Positions 29,607 to 38,151 are shown, numbered from the stretch's first letter. The stretch is DNA of 56,404 bases from Rhodoferax sp. (GCF_030646845.1 NZ_JAUSLE010000067.1:1-56404); one strand, 5' to 3'. Notes: generated by a model from the letters alone, not told the origin. Numbers and translations: made by a program.

Positions 29607-29663
29607 GCTATTAAATTAATAGCTGCCTACGCATATCCGGCGATGGCCAGCGGTCATTTTGAC
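29607..29663 (+). repeat. Dispersed ~55 bp repeat between tgt and pfk
   Basis: The clearest copy: GCTATTAAATTAATAGC is a perfect 8-bp inverted repeat around one base, followed by GCCTACGCATATCC, GGCCAGCGGTC and ATTTTGAC. It fills the whole 55-base gap between the convergent genes and contributes the last codons and stop (29654) of the phosphofructokinase gene. Confidence 0.8.
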
Positions 29664-30874
29664 GTATGAAGCACCTTGGCCACCGGGTTGTTGCGCAGCC
29701 TGAAGGCATCGGGCATGTCCGAACCCAATAGCGGACGGAGGTACATCCGGAAAGCGTCGGTCACATCGGTACCGCTCGCAGTGATGAATTCGTCTTCCAT
29801 CACGCGCGTCTTGCCGGCCACGGCGTCAAGTGGCAGCAACTCATAGTCCACCGAATAGAAGCCGGTGCGCTTGATGGCGACCGAGCCGTCGCGCGCGCCC
29901 CACATCGCAAACTGCACCGCCTTCTCGCCCACTTCGCGCGCCTCGCGCTGGTCCACGTCGGAGACGCAGCCGATGAACGAGCGCTGCAGGTAGCCAAAGG
30001 TGTCGCCGCGCACCCGCTTGATCTTGAGTTTGGACTTGATCTCTTCGCACAGCAAATCGGCCAGCGCGCCATTGCCCGAGAGCTGCACATTGCCGTGCGC
30101 GTCGTGCTCCAGGTCTTTCGCCAGCAAGGTGGCAATCGGTGCGCCGCTTGCGTCGTGAATGCCCTCCGAGACCGCGATGACGCAACGGCCATATCGCTCG
30201 TACATGCTCTTGACGTCAGCCAGGAATTTCTCCAGCACAAAGGTGCGCTCCGGCAAGTAGATCAGGTGCGGCCCATCGTCAGGAAATTTTTTGCCCAGGG
30301 CCGATGCGGCCGTCAAAAAGCCGGCATGGCGGCCCATCACCACGCCCACATAGACGCCGGGCAGGGCCGCGTTGTCCAGATTGGCGCCGGCAAAAGCCTG
30401 CGCCACAAAGCGTGCGGCTGACGGGAAGCCCGGTGTGTGGTCGTTTCCCACCAGGTCGTTGTCGATGGTCTTGGGGATATGGATGCAGCGCAACGGATAG
30501 CCGGCTTTTTGCGCCTCCAGGCTGACGATGCGCACGGTGTCTGAAGAATCGTTGCCGCCAATGTAGAAGAAGTGCTCGATCTCGTGCGCCTGCAAGACCT
30601 TGAAGATCTCCTGGCAGTAATGCATGTCCGGCTTGTCGCGCGTCGAGCCCAGCGCCGAGGACGGTGTCTTGGCCACCAGCTCCAGGTTGTGACTGGTCTC
30701 CTGCGTGAGGTCGACAAAATCTTCATCCACGATGCCGCGGACACCGTGGCGCGCGCCGTAAATGTGCTCCACCTGGCCAAAACGCCGCGCCTCCAGGGCC
30801 ACGCCCACCAGTGACTGGTTGATCACCGCGGTCGGGCCACCGCCCTGGGCCACGAGTATTTTTCCGGATGCCAT
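29654..30874 (-). CDS. 6-phosphofructokinase, pyrophosphate-dependent type
   Basis: Phosphorylates fructose-6-phosphate; the sequence suggests pyrophosphate as donor. The 406 residues start MASGKILVAQGGGPTAVINQ and contain FYIGGNDSSDT, IPKTIDNDL and VVMGRHAGFL. The Lys in PKTIDND (Gly in ATP enzymes of the E. coli type) is the usual mark of PPi use; the GGNDS loop is seen in the long PFK group. A GGGAGAAG site precedes the ATG. Its stop lies inside the dispersed repeat. The donor needs a biochemical test. Confidence 0.9.
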   Translation of the reverse strand: MASGKILVAQGGGPTAVINQSLVGVALEARRFGQVEHIYGARHGVRGIVDEDFVDLTQETSHNLELVAKTPSSALGSTRDKPDMHYCQEIFKVLQAHEIEHFFYIGGNDSSDTVRIVSLEAQKAGYPLRCIHIPKTIDNDLVGNDHTPGFPSAARFVAQAFAGANLDNAALPGVYVGVVMGRHAGFLTAASALGKKFPDDGPHLIYLPERTFVLEKFLADVKSMYERYGRCVIAVSEGIHDASGAPIATLLAKDLEHDAHGNVQLSGNGALADLLCEEIKSKLKIKRVRGDTFGYLQRSFIGCVSDVDQREAREVGEKAVQFAMWGARDGSVAIKRTGFYSVDYELLPLDAVAGKTRVMEDEFITASGTDVTDAFRMYLRPLLGSDMPDAFRLRNNPVAKVLHTSK

Positions 30875-30951
30875 GACACTTCTCCCTGGTTCTGCAACGT
30901 AGCCCCATTGTGGCTTCGGATCAGGCCTGCGGTTTGTTGCGGATCAAGGCA

Positions 30952-32256
30952 TCAATCGGCGAGGTTGTCGGCCACGAGTTCGAGCAGGCTCTCGGCTGGT
31001 TTGTCCCAGTTGGCATGTTTGGAGCCCATCTCGAGCGTGATGCGGCACTGGCCGCAGCTTGTGACGAAGCGCTTGGCGCCGGTTGCCTCCACCTGCTGCT
31101 TCTTCATCTCGAACACCTGGTAGCGCAAGGGCGTCGCACGCTGGTTCGACACCACGCCGCCGCCGCCGCCACAACAGTAACCCGTCACCCCATGGTCCTT
31201 GAGCTCGATCAGCTCGAAGCCGAGTGCCGCCAGCACGCGGCGCGCCGCTGCCTCCAGCCCGCCGCGGCGCACGATCTGGCAGGGGTCGTGGAAGGTCACG
31301 GTCTCACCAATCCGGTTGACGCGAATCTGCTGGCTCGCGATCAGCTCGTCCAGGAACTCGGTCATGTGGATGACGCGCACCGGCAGTGCCTCGCCATACC
31401 ACTTGGCCGCCTCCCAGCGCGCCGCGCCGTAGGCATGACCGCATTCGGGCAAGATCACCGTCTTGGCGCCGATCTTCACCGCGGTATCGATCAGCGCGCG
31501 GGTGAGCTTCTCCTGCAGCTCCAGGTCGCCGTTATTGAAACCGATGTTGGAGGCGTCGAAGCCGCCCTGGTGCATGGTCCAGCTGGCACCAATGCGGTTG
31601 AGAATCTTGGCGGCGTCCGCCAGCGCCTTGGTGTGTTCGCCCAGCTCGGCCGGCGCGGCGGTGACCAGGATGTCCGCGGCCGCCAGGTCGCAGGGAATCG
31701 CGACGCCATGCTCGGCGGACACCTCGGCCAGGATGTCGGGCAGGTCTTCGCCCGGCGTTGCGGTGCTGCCCCACTGCCGCGCCGCGCGGTCCATCAGCGC
31801 GAGCCGATCCGGCACCAGCCCGGCCTTGAACATGCCGTGGCGGGCTTCCTTCACCAGTTCGGCGATATCAATACCCATCGGGCAGACCACGGTGCAGCGG
31901 CCGCACATATTGCAGGAGTCGTAGAGCAGTTCCTGCCAATGCTGCAGGTCGGTGATGCTTGGCTTCTTGACCAGGCCGAGCGCGCGCACCAGTGGCGCAA
32001 ACGGACTGGCCTCACGCAGGTAGGCGCGGCGAAAGGGCTCCAGCTTGTAGATCGGCGTGTACTTGGCGTCGCCAGTGGCCACATGGAAGTGGCAGGCCTG
32101 CGCGCACAGGCCGCAGCGTACGCAGGACTCCATGTGCAGCGCGGCGGTGACGCCGAACTCGGACACGAAGCTGCGCATGGCGGCATCGACCCGCACTTCG
32201 TCGCTTTGCTCGCCCTGCTGGTCGAAGGCGGGCGCAGTGGTGGTCACGGTGTTCAT
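30952..32256 (-). CDS. (Fe-S)-binding oxidoreductase with two 4Fe-4S and two CCG domains (DsrK/HdrD-like)
   Basis: The 434 residues carry two ferredoxin-type clusters, CVRCGLCAQAC (about 45-55) and CNMCGRCTVVCP (about 115-126), followed by two CCG-domain regions: FHDPCQIVRR with GYCCGGGGGV, and TSCGQCRITLEMG. This is the layout of heterodisulfide-reductase-like electron carriers (DsrK, GlpC, LutA). Its ATG overlaps the stop of the cytochrome b gene by four bases, so the two form a membrane quinone-linked unit. The electron donor or acceptor is unknown; no Dsr or Hdr catalytic subunit is nearby. Confidence 0.87.
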   Translation of the reverse strand: MNTVTTTAPAFDQQGEQSDEVRVDAAMRSFVSEFGVTAALHMESCVRCGLCAQACHFHVATGDAKYTPIYKLEPFRRAYLREASPFAPLVRALGLVKKPSITDLQHWQELLYDSCNMCGRCTVVCPMGIDIAELVKEARHGMFKAGLVPDRLALMDRAARQWGSTATPGEDLPDILAEVSAEHGVAIPCDLAAADILVTAAPAELGEHTKALADAAKILNRIGASWTMHQGGFDASNIGFNNGDLELQEKLTRALIDTAVKIGAKTVILPECGHAYGAARWEAAKWYGEALPVRVIHMTEFLDELIASQQIRVNRIGETVTFHDPCQIVRRGGLEAAARRVLAALGFELIELKDHGVTGYCCGGGGGVVSNQRATPLRYQVFEMKKQQVEATGAKRFVTSCGQCRITLEMGSKHANWDKPAESLLELVADNLAD

Positions 32257-32936
32257 AACTTGACTCCCCGATGGCTGAAGCGCATGCCGGTGGCGCCGCG
32301 CGAGAAGGCGAACAGGAAGGCATGCATCAGCTTGCCGAACGGAAACCAGATCAGCAGCAGTTCCAGCGTCAGCAGGTGCACGGCCAGCGGGCCACCGTAG
32401 ATCACGTGGTCGCGCGCCAGAATGATCGCAGAGGGCTCACCCACCACCGCCATGCCGGTGACAAGGGGCAGGAAGGTGACGGTCCAGGTGATCATGTCGT
32501 CGGCGTTTGAGATTTTCTTCAGCACCGGGTCGGTCAGGCGGAACAACAGGGCCAGCAGCAGCGAGACGATGGTGGCGCCAGCAGCGAGGTACATCACCAT
32601 GTCAGGCAAGGCCGGCCACGACAGGCCGGTGAGGCGATGCATGAACGCGATATGCGGCGCGTAACCGAAAAACACCAGTGCCAGTCCGATGTGGAAGACG
32701 TAGCCGTTGATGCTCGTGACCATCGCCGCCTGACCAAACTCCTTGCGCGGCCACATGCCGCGCACGATCGCACGCAAGGCGCCCATCCCCTTCGACGGCG
32801 CGCCGGCGCGTGGCGGCGAGAGGTCCCGCATGCGCGGTCGTCGAAAAATGCCGACCAGACGCCACAGCGTCCCCAGCACAAAGACAACGAGGGCGACGGT
32901 GAGCGCCGGGCCGCGGGCAAATTCCAGCAGTGTCAT
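32253..32936 (-). CDS. NarI/DsrM-like cytochrome b membrane subunit
   Basis: The 227 residues hold five hydrophobic segments and His residues placed for haem b (FHIGLALVFFGYAPH and AVHLLTLELLLIWFPFGKLMH), as in the gamma subunit of respiratory nitrate reductase. It overlaps the (Fe-S) protein gene by four bases, and together they resemble the DsrMK quinone-interacting module. No NarGHJ genes are present, so nitrate reduction is not implied. Confidence 0.85.
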   Translation of the reverse strand: MTLLEFARGPALTVALVVFVLGTLWRLVGIFRRPRMRDLSPPRAGAPSKGMGALRAIVRGMWPRKEFGQAAMVTSINGYVFHIGLALVFFGYAPHIAFMHRLTGLSWPALPDMVMYLAAGATIVSLLLALLFRLTDPVLKKISNADDMITWTVTFLPLVTGMAVVGEPSAIILARDHVIYGGPLAVHLLTLELLLIWFPFGKLMHAFLFAFSRGATGMRFSHRGVKL

Positions 32937-32984
32937 GGTTCGATCCTTCTTCGTGTCTGTCGCATTGAAACTATGCCGCGCGCA

Positions 32985-33968
32985 TCAGAGCGAACAACCC
33001 AGGGCAGCCAGCCTGTCCCGATCGCCCAGCAGCTCGAACGCCGCGCGGTGTGCCGAGTGCAGCTCGCGACGGGAGCCGTCGGCAAAGGTCACCGTTACCT
33101 CGCATTGTGCGATCTTGGAGTTCAGGCAGATTTTCACGCCGCCCGGCGGGTTCCGGTATTCGAGCGGCGCAAACGCCCACGCCGGTGCCGTCATCCTGCC
33201 TTTGACGCGCACGTGCTCATCGTGCCCCTCGAAGTGCCACTCGAAGTTGTCGAAAGAACCGCGTGCGGCCCAGAGATGCGACGGCGTATTGAGCGCAAAC
33301 ACGTCGCTGCCCAGGCGCAATACGATCGGGGTCATCGGCGGCGCCAGCCATGGCCCGAGCTTCACCCGCGCCGTCGCCACTTCCAGGAATGCCCGGGGCT
33401 CATTGTCAAAGCCGCTCACCTGACCCCAGGCATACAGATCGGTGTGCTTGCTGCCCCAGTTGTGGTTCTGGCTGCCGGGCCATTCGGAGATGTCATGGGT
33501 TGTTCCGTCAACGGCGACGGTGCCGGAGTAAAGGGCATGCGGGCTGCCAACCAGGACTTTCGCCTTGGGGAACGCGCGTTCATAAAAGCTCTCCGGAAAC
33601 AGCAGCAGCGGCTCGACCGGACTGGTGTACTGCAGGTCCCAGCTGATGCCCTCGGCGCTTCCCTGCAACGCACCCTCGGTCAGATGGGCGTGGCCGATGT
33701 GCATCCGCAATGGCCCGCCAGCGCCGGCACACTGGGCCCATGGAATCGCCCGATAAGCCTTGTGCACGCGCTTTTGCTCGCCATCGAACCACATGGCCCA
33801 CAGCTCCCCCTGGGCTTGCTCCGGATGGCCCTTGGGAGAAAAGACGGTGTAGCGAATCCAGAATGCCAGCGGTCGCTGCGGGTGGTTGGCGCGCTGAAAG
33901 TAGCTTTCATAGTGCCCCGCCGGGCTGTCTGGCACAAATCGCAGGTCGTTGCATTCGAGTCTGTTCAT
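32985..33968 (-). CDS. Lipocalin-fold protein of the tocopherol cyclase / CrtC / AttH group
   Basis: The 327 residues contain YFQRANHPQRPLAFWIRYTV near the start, SQNHNWGSKHTDLYAWGQVS in the middle and SFDNFEWHFEGHDEHV toward the end, a pattern of Trp- and His-rich beta strands found in carotenoid 1,2-hydratase (CrtC), tocopherol cyclase and AttH. No carotenoid genes are nearby, so the substrate is open. ATG 33968 is chosen over upstream codons because it matches the usual short N terminus. It lies 34 bases after the Cys-rich peptide gene and 48 before the cytochrome b gene, all on the same strand. Confidence 0.7.
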   Translation of the reverse strand: MNRLECNDLRFVPDSPAGHYESYFQRANHPQRPLAFWIRYTVFSPKGHPEQAQGELWAMWFDGEQKRVHKAYRAIPWAQCAGAGGPLRMHIGHAHLTEGALQGSAEGISWDLQYTSPVEPLLLFPESFYERAFPKAKVLVGSPHALYSGTVAVDGTTHDISEWPGSQNHNWGSKHTDLYAWGQVSGFDNEPRAFLEVATARVKLGPWLAPPMTPIVLRLGSDVFALNTPSHLWAARGSFDNFEWHFEGHDEHVRVKGRMTAPAWAFAPLEYRNPPGGVKICLNSKIAQCEVTVTFADGSRRELHSAHRAAFELLGDRDRLAALGCSL

Positions 33969-34002
33969 GGTTGGCAGACCTGTTGACCGAGCGACCCGAC
34001 TG

Positions 34003-34272
34003 CTACTTGACGCATTGCATGAGGTTCGCGTTTTTTCCTTTTCCGGTGTGCTCGCTGATGACACAGGAGATGCCGCCGCACAGGCAATGAACGACATTGG
34101 TGGACAGACTGGCGATGGCGGTCGGGGCCGAGCACTGGCACGCCGGAGCCGACATGACGCCCTGCGCCTGCACCTGCCCCCCGCGCAGGCCCAGCAGACC
34201 GAGGAGAACTACGGCCACGGAGCCGAGAACGATGACGGCAAGGCGTGTATGGCGTGCTGAACGTATGTGCAT
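34003..34272 (-). CDS. Small secreted or membrane-anchored Cys-rich protein
   Basis: This 89-residue protein has a hydrophobic segment at about 11-29 followed by a possible cleavage at VQAQ. The short mature part holds six Cys (45, 47, 63, 65, 70, 87) as CQC, CLCGGISC and a C-terminal QCVK. A strong GGAGG site 4 bases before the ATG supports translation. The Cys pairs suggest metal binding or disulfides; I do not recognise a family. It heads the four-gene minus-strand run with the lipocalin, cytochrome b and Fe-S genes. Confidence 0.7.
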   Translation of the reverse strand: MHIRSARHTRLAVIVLGSVAVVLLGLLGLRGGQVQAQGVMSAPACQCSAPTAIASLSTNVVHCLCGGISCVISEHTGKGKNANLMQCVK

Positions 34273-34413
34273 AGAGCCTCCTTTGGGGGACGAGCGGGTA
34301 AACCTGTTCCAGCTTAGCGTTTATCGAAAACAAAGTACAGGGCGGGCACCGGGGTGCCGGCCCTTTGGGTCGCAGCGCGGGCAATCGTCAAGCCGACTTC
34401 TTTCGACGATCAA

Positions 34414-34443
34414 TTGTCAATTGACACAAACATGTCAGAATAT
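34414..34443 (+). promoter_or_regulatory. Promoter and TGTCA-type operator of the ATPase gene, apparently leaderless
   Basis: TTGTCA (34414-34419) and GAATAT (34438-34443) are separated by 18 bases, so transcription would start at about 34449-34450, on the ATG itself. Overlapping this is a perfect palindrome TGTCAATTGACA (34416-34427) and a second dyad TGACA-N6-TGTCA (34423-34437). Three half-sites alternate across the core promoter, a good place for a repressor. No ribosome site is visible. Confidence 0.55.
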
Positions 34444-34448
34444 GTCGG

Positions 34449-35573
34449 ATGAGTGAACCCACAGACCCTTGGCACTTTTCCCGCCCGGACTTGGCGCAGG
34501 CCTACCTGCAGGGTTTTGACCTCGGATTGACCTCCGCGCGCGGTCTGTTTGCGCGCCGGCGCATGGGCAAGAGCGAGTTTCTGAAGCACGACCTGCTTCC
34601 TGCGGCGCTACGCGCTGGCTACCTGGCGGCCTACACCAATCTCTGGGATGACACGGACCACCCGGGACAGGCCCTCGCAACCGCGATTGCGCAGGCAACC
34701 CAGCCCAAAGGATTGGGCAAGTTCTGGGAAGACCTGAACACCCCGATTCGCAAACTCAAAGGCGGCGGCAAGCTGCCGCTGGGCATCGAAGGCTCCCTCG
34801 AGCTGGACCTGGCTGACAAGGAGAAGGCGGCGGTACCCGCCATCCAGGCGGCCTTGCAGGCGGCCGACAAGGCACGGACACGGTTGCTGCTGGTCATCGA
34901 CGAGGCGCAGGTGCTCGCAGCCCCTCAACACAAGGCGGTGGCGCACTCGCTGCGCGCCGGTCTGGACATTCGCAAGCCCGGCATCAAGGTGCTGTTTGCC
35001 GGGTCATCGGAGGCGGCCTTGCGCGAAATGTTCTCGCGGGCCGCCGCGCCTTTTTATAACTGGGCGCCGCTGGAGCCGTTTCCGTTGCTCGGGCGCGAGT
35101 TCGTTGAGGCCATGGTCAAACAGCTGGCCGCCGTGGCCCGCCAACCCTTGAAGCTGGACGACGCCCTGGCGGCGTTTGCCGCGCTGAAGGAAACACCCGA
35201 GTTCTTTCGCTGGTACATCGAACGCTACCTGATGTACCAGCAGCAGGGGTCTGAGCAAGCGCTCAAGTACACGCAAGCGCGTGTGCACGACGACTCAAGC
35301 TACGCCAGAGTCTGGAAGGAGCTCAGCCGTGCCGACCGGGCGGTATTGTTGTTGGCGGCCCGCGGAGTGCAGGACCTTTACGGCGCCCAGGCACTCAGGC
35401 AGCTGCAGGAGCTGCTGGACTCTGCCGACGTGACGGCCAGCGCGCCAAGAACGTCCATCCGCAGGCTCACCGGCGCCAGGCTGCAGCTGATGGCGCGCGT
35501 GGACCACGGCGCCTACCGCTTTGAGGACCCCGAATTCCAGACCTGGGTCGCCGCGCGGCGCACCATCGACTGA
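34449..35573 (+). CDS. Orphan P-loop ATPase
   Basis: The 374 residues contain a Walker A-like RRRMGKSEFLKHDLL near residue 38 (the GxxxxGKS pattern is altered to RRRMGKS), Walker B LLLVIDEAQVL (about 139-149) and a sensor-1-like VLFAGSSEAALREMF, the layout of STAND/AAA-type ATPases. The C-terminal ~140 residues look like a helical winged-helix region. No effector domain is fused and no toxin or phage gene is nearby, so the role is open: DNA repair, defence and regulation are all possible. The promoter appears leaderless with an overlapping dyad. Confidence 0.75.
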   Translation: MSEPTDPWHFSRPDLAQAYLQGFDLGLTSARGLFARRRMGKSEFLKHDLLPAALRAGYLAAYTNLWDDTDHPGQALATAIAQATQPKGLGKFWEDLNTPIRKLKGGGKLPLGIEGSLELDLADKEKAAVPAIQAALQAADKARTRLLLVIDEAQVLAAPQHKAVAHSLRAGLDIRKPGIKVLFAGSSEAALREMFSRAAAPFYNWAPLEPFPLLGREFVEAMVKQLAAVARQPLKLDDALAAFAALKETPEFFRWYIERYLMYQQQGSEQALKYTQARVHDDSSYARVWKELSRADRAVLLLAARGVQDLYGAQALRQLQELLDSADVTASAPRTSIRRLTGARLQLMARVDHGAYRFEDPEFQTWVAARRTID

Positions 35574-35620
35574 CGGGCCATGCCGCCTTCGGCGACGACG
35601 ACCCGGATTGCGTCAAACTG

Positions 35621-36898
35621 CTATTGACTGGTAAACACCGTCAACACCCCGGTGTAACCATAAAGGTGGTGCCGTGCGATTTCGCCCCCGGCGAAGAAGC
35701 CCACCAGCGGCACGTCGCCCAGTGCCCGGCGCACGATCTGCAGTTCGGCACTGGGCCCGCCAAAGTGCGGACCACCGCGCCCGGAACAGCTGACGTAGAT
35801 GGCGCCGGCAATGCCGCGCGCCGGATGCGGCGCTGACTCGGCCTCGGACGCCGCCAGTGCGGTGGCGGTCTCCACCGGCAACTCCTGCGGCTCCAGCTCT
35901 TCGCGGATCTCGGCGCAGACACGGATCAAATCGGCCTTGGCCGCCTGCACATTGCGCTGGCAAAAGGCCAGTTGCATGCCCACTTCCAGCTGGTCAGACA
36001 CGGCCACGCCACGCCGGGCCGGGTCCAGTCCGATGATGTGGCGCACGAGCACATCGCTGCCAAAGTTGCCGGTACGCCCGACGGCCACCGCGTCGCCGGA
36101 CGGGCCGCCGCTGTCCGCCGGGTGCATCAGGCCCACCAGCGTGGCGCGCACGGCTGCGAGCGCTGTTTCAGGCTGCTCCAGCGACACATGGAGTTCGCGC
36201 AACATCACATCCAGCGCCGGCTCGCCATCGAGCCGGGTCACCACATTGGTCTCGGCCGCGGTCACGTGATGTGCCCGGGCCAGCGGCAAACAGCCCTGCG
36301 TGACGCGTGACACCAGATTCACCCCAGCCCCAAATGCCACGCCACTCAAGCCGCCACTGAACACACCACTGGCCGCTCCGTGGCCGCTGATGTTGCCATT
36401 GCCTGCGACGGCAAACTGCACCGCTTTTGAACGGCTTGACGACAAACCGCCGAACAGGTAACCCGACGCCGTGCGCGACGCCATCTCGACAAGGAGTTCA
36501 GGCAGGTCCGGCGTTTCGGCATCGGCATGAATCAGGGCCGTGTGGGCCTCGAAACCCAAGCTGAGGGGCGCCACGCCGGAGAACACCCGGTACTGGTCGC
36601 TCGGCAGCTCGCACAGCATCACCGCCAGCGCCGGCTCATCAAAATACTCCACGTTATTGGCCGCGATCCCCACCCCGACCGTGCCCGACCAATCGGTGAT
36701 TTCGGGCAACTCGGCGCTCAGGTGCTCCAGAATATCCTGGGCCTGGTCTGCGTAGTGGTCGGTGATGTAGAGCAGCGCCAGCGTGGGTGCACTTGCATAG
36801 CCATGCAATGCCATCTGGGCCCGCAGCTGCGCCAGCACCAGGCCGGCCGCCATGCGCCACTGCGGGTGCGTGGCGTGACCATAGGGAAACAGCTTCAT
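35621..36898 (-). CDS. FIST domain protein (sensory small-ligand-binding)
   Basis: The 425 residues match the FIST N plus FIST C layout: DILEHLSAELPEITDWSGTV and SGYLFGGLSS in the first half; GMQLAFCQRNVQAAKADLIR and GAIYVSCSGRGG, with VPLVGFFAGGEIA, in the second. FIST proteins are thought to bind small ligands such as amino acids. There is no fused kinase or methyl-accepting domain. It follows phaM by 22 bases on the same strand. Confidence 0.9.
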   Translation of the reverse strand: MKLFPYGHATHPQWRMAAGLVLAQLRAQMALHGYASAPTLALLYITDHYADQAQDILEHLSAELPEITDWSGTVGVGIAANNVEYFDEPALAVMLCELPSDQYRVFSGVAPLSLGFEAHTALIHADAETPDLPELLVEMASRTASGYLFGGLSSSRSKAVQFAVAGNGNISGHGAASGVFSGGLSGVAFGAGVNLVSRVTQGCLPLARAHHVTAAETNVVTRLDGEPALDVMLRELHVSLEQPETALAAVRATLVGLMHPADSGGPSGDAVAVGRTGNFGSDVLVRHIIGLDPARRGVAVSDQLEVGMQLAFCQRNVQAAKADLIRVCAEIREELEPQELPVETATALAASEAESAPHPARGIAGAIYVSCSGRGGPHFGGPSAELQIVRRALGDVPLVGFFAGGEIARHHLYGYTGVLTVFTSQ

Positions 36899-36920
36899 CG
36901 CCGGACTCGCAGGTGCCGCA

Positions 36921-37625
36921 TCAGCCGTTTCGACCGGTCGTCTTGTGTGCTGGTTTTTTCACCGTTTTTTTCGCGGCTGCCCTGGACCTGACTGCGTTGC
37001 CTGCGGCTTTTTTGGTCGCCTTGACCGCTTCTTTGGCGAATCCAGCGGCCATGTTTTTGGTGACATCCATGGCCGTGTTCTTGCCCGCTTCCTTCATGGC
37101 GCCCGCGGCGATTTGCTGAAACTGCTGCGTCAACGCGCCCCACAACTGCATCGGATCAACCAGGCCCACGGCGGCCGTCGTGGCGGGCTTGGCCGCCTTG
37201 CGCACTTTTTCAGCCACAGACTCGGCGCCGGTTGCCACATCGGAGATGGTCTTGGCGGTGGACGCTGCTGTTTCAGTGACCCGCTGCACGCCGGAGTAAA
37301 CCGAATCGGCGGCCTTGAGCTTGAGCGCGTTGGCCACGTCGCCCATGTTGAAATTCATGCCCTTGAGTGTGGCCAGGGTCATCTTCTGCACCTCAAGCGC
37401 CTGCACGGTGGCGCCCAGTGCCCTGGAGTTTTGCTCCAGCCAGAAATGCACCGCCTTGAGTTCATCAATCCGTTTCTCCAACTCTTCCACGTTGAGGGTG
37501 GGCGCAATCCAGTTGGCCAGATTGGGCATCTGCGGAATGCTGTGTGTTGCCCCTTTGGCCAGGTTCTGGAGAAAATCAAAGCCGGGGACATATTTGCCGA
37601 AACCAGTGCTCTCTGAATCACTCAT
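36921..37625 (-). CDS. phaM: Polyhydroxyalkanoate granule-associated protein PhaM
   Basis: In Ralstonia eutropha PhaM activates PHB synthase PhaC and tethers PHB granules to the nucleoid. The 234 residues have the N-terminal block GFDFLQNLAKG with IPQMPNLANWIAPTLNVEEL, an alpha-helical middle (ELKAVHFWLEQNSRALGATV), and a Lys/Ala-rich C terminus (AAKKTVKKPAHK) of the kind that binds DNA. AGGAG lies just before the ATG. No phaC or phaB is in the window. Confidence 0.88.
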   Translation of the reverse strand: MSDSESTGFGKYVPGFDFLQNLAKGATHSIPQMPNLANWIAPTLNVEELEKRIDELKAVHFWLEQNSRALGATVQALEVQKMTLATLKGMNFNMGDVANALKLKAADSVYSGVQRVTETAASTAKTISDVATGAESVAEKVRKAAKPATTAAVGLVDPMQLWGALTQQFQQIAAGAMKEAGKNTAMDVTKNMAAGFAKEAVKATKKAAGNAVRSRAAAKKTVKKPAHKTTGRNG

Positions 37626-37714
37626 GTTCGCTCCTAAGGGGTTGTCAACATTGAACTGCCGACAGCTTACCCCAATGTGGCGCGGATGGCGATGCCTGTC
37701 TGCCGGCGTTCAGG

Positions 37715-38122
37715 TCACAGGATCGCGCGTGGCGGACCGCGCGGTGGCGGCGCTGGCGCGAAGTCGGTGAAGAAGAAAAACGCCTGCCGGACCGTGGGTG
37801 CCTCGTGTTCGCCCAACCGGACAAAGAGGTGAACCAATGCGTGAGGCGCAGGCGCCGCACGGTCCGTGAATGGCAGGCAAAACGGGCAATGAACCAACGA
37901 AGGAGCGGATTCCTGCCCGTCAGGGGAATCCGCCGCAAAACGGGTGGCCACCCAGCGTGGCCCGGCGCTGGTACACACCTCCACCACCGGCACCGCGCCA
38001 CCCTGCGACCACACGAGTGCGTGGGACAGCGTGGGCACGAGGGCACCAAACATTGCAATCAACACGGCGAGCCACAGCGCCAACGGGCGACGCAGCGAGG
38101 CAAAGTGCAGTTTCGGTGACAT
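37715..38122 (-). CDS. Second DUF2946 (CruR-like) protein, at the 3' end of the copper operon
   Basis: The 135 residues have an N-terminal membrane/signal segment (about 13-33), VCTSAGPRW, a CPFC motif (Cys79, Cys82) preceded by His78, and a C terminus PPPRGPPRAIL with RGPP at 128-131, four residues from the end. Both the CxxC and the RxPP-type terminus match the DUF2946/CruR family, whose founding member regulates a copper operon by translation arrest. Unlike described members it is the last gene of its operon rather than the first; phaM starts 89 bases on. ATG 38122 is chosen over a TTG at 38128. It may bind copper as a protein, act on phaM, or be a relic. Confidence 0.75.
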   Translation of the reverse strand: MSPKLHFASLRRPLALWLAVLIAMFGALVPTLSHALVWSQGGAVPVVEVCTSAGPRWVATRFAADSPDGQESAPSLVHCPFCLPFTDRAAPAPHALVHLFVRLGEHEAPTVRQAFFFFTDFAPAPPPRGPPRAIL

Positions 38123-38151
38123 CAGCAATCTCAGGGGGTGCGGGGTGGCTT

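Noticed and set aside
30910..32400. A 496-codon plus-strand frame opposite the (Fe-S) oxidoreductase gene
   Set aside because: It mirrors a gene with clear Fe-S motifs; long antisense frames are common at this GC content and this one has no recognisable domain.
32253..32936. Respiratory nitrate reductase
   Set aside because: Only a NarI-like cytochrome b is present, paired with an HdrD/DsrK-like protein; NarG, NarH and NarJ are absent.
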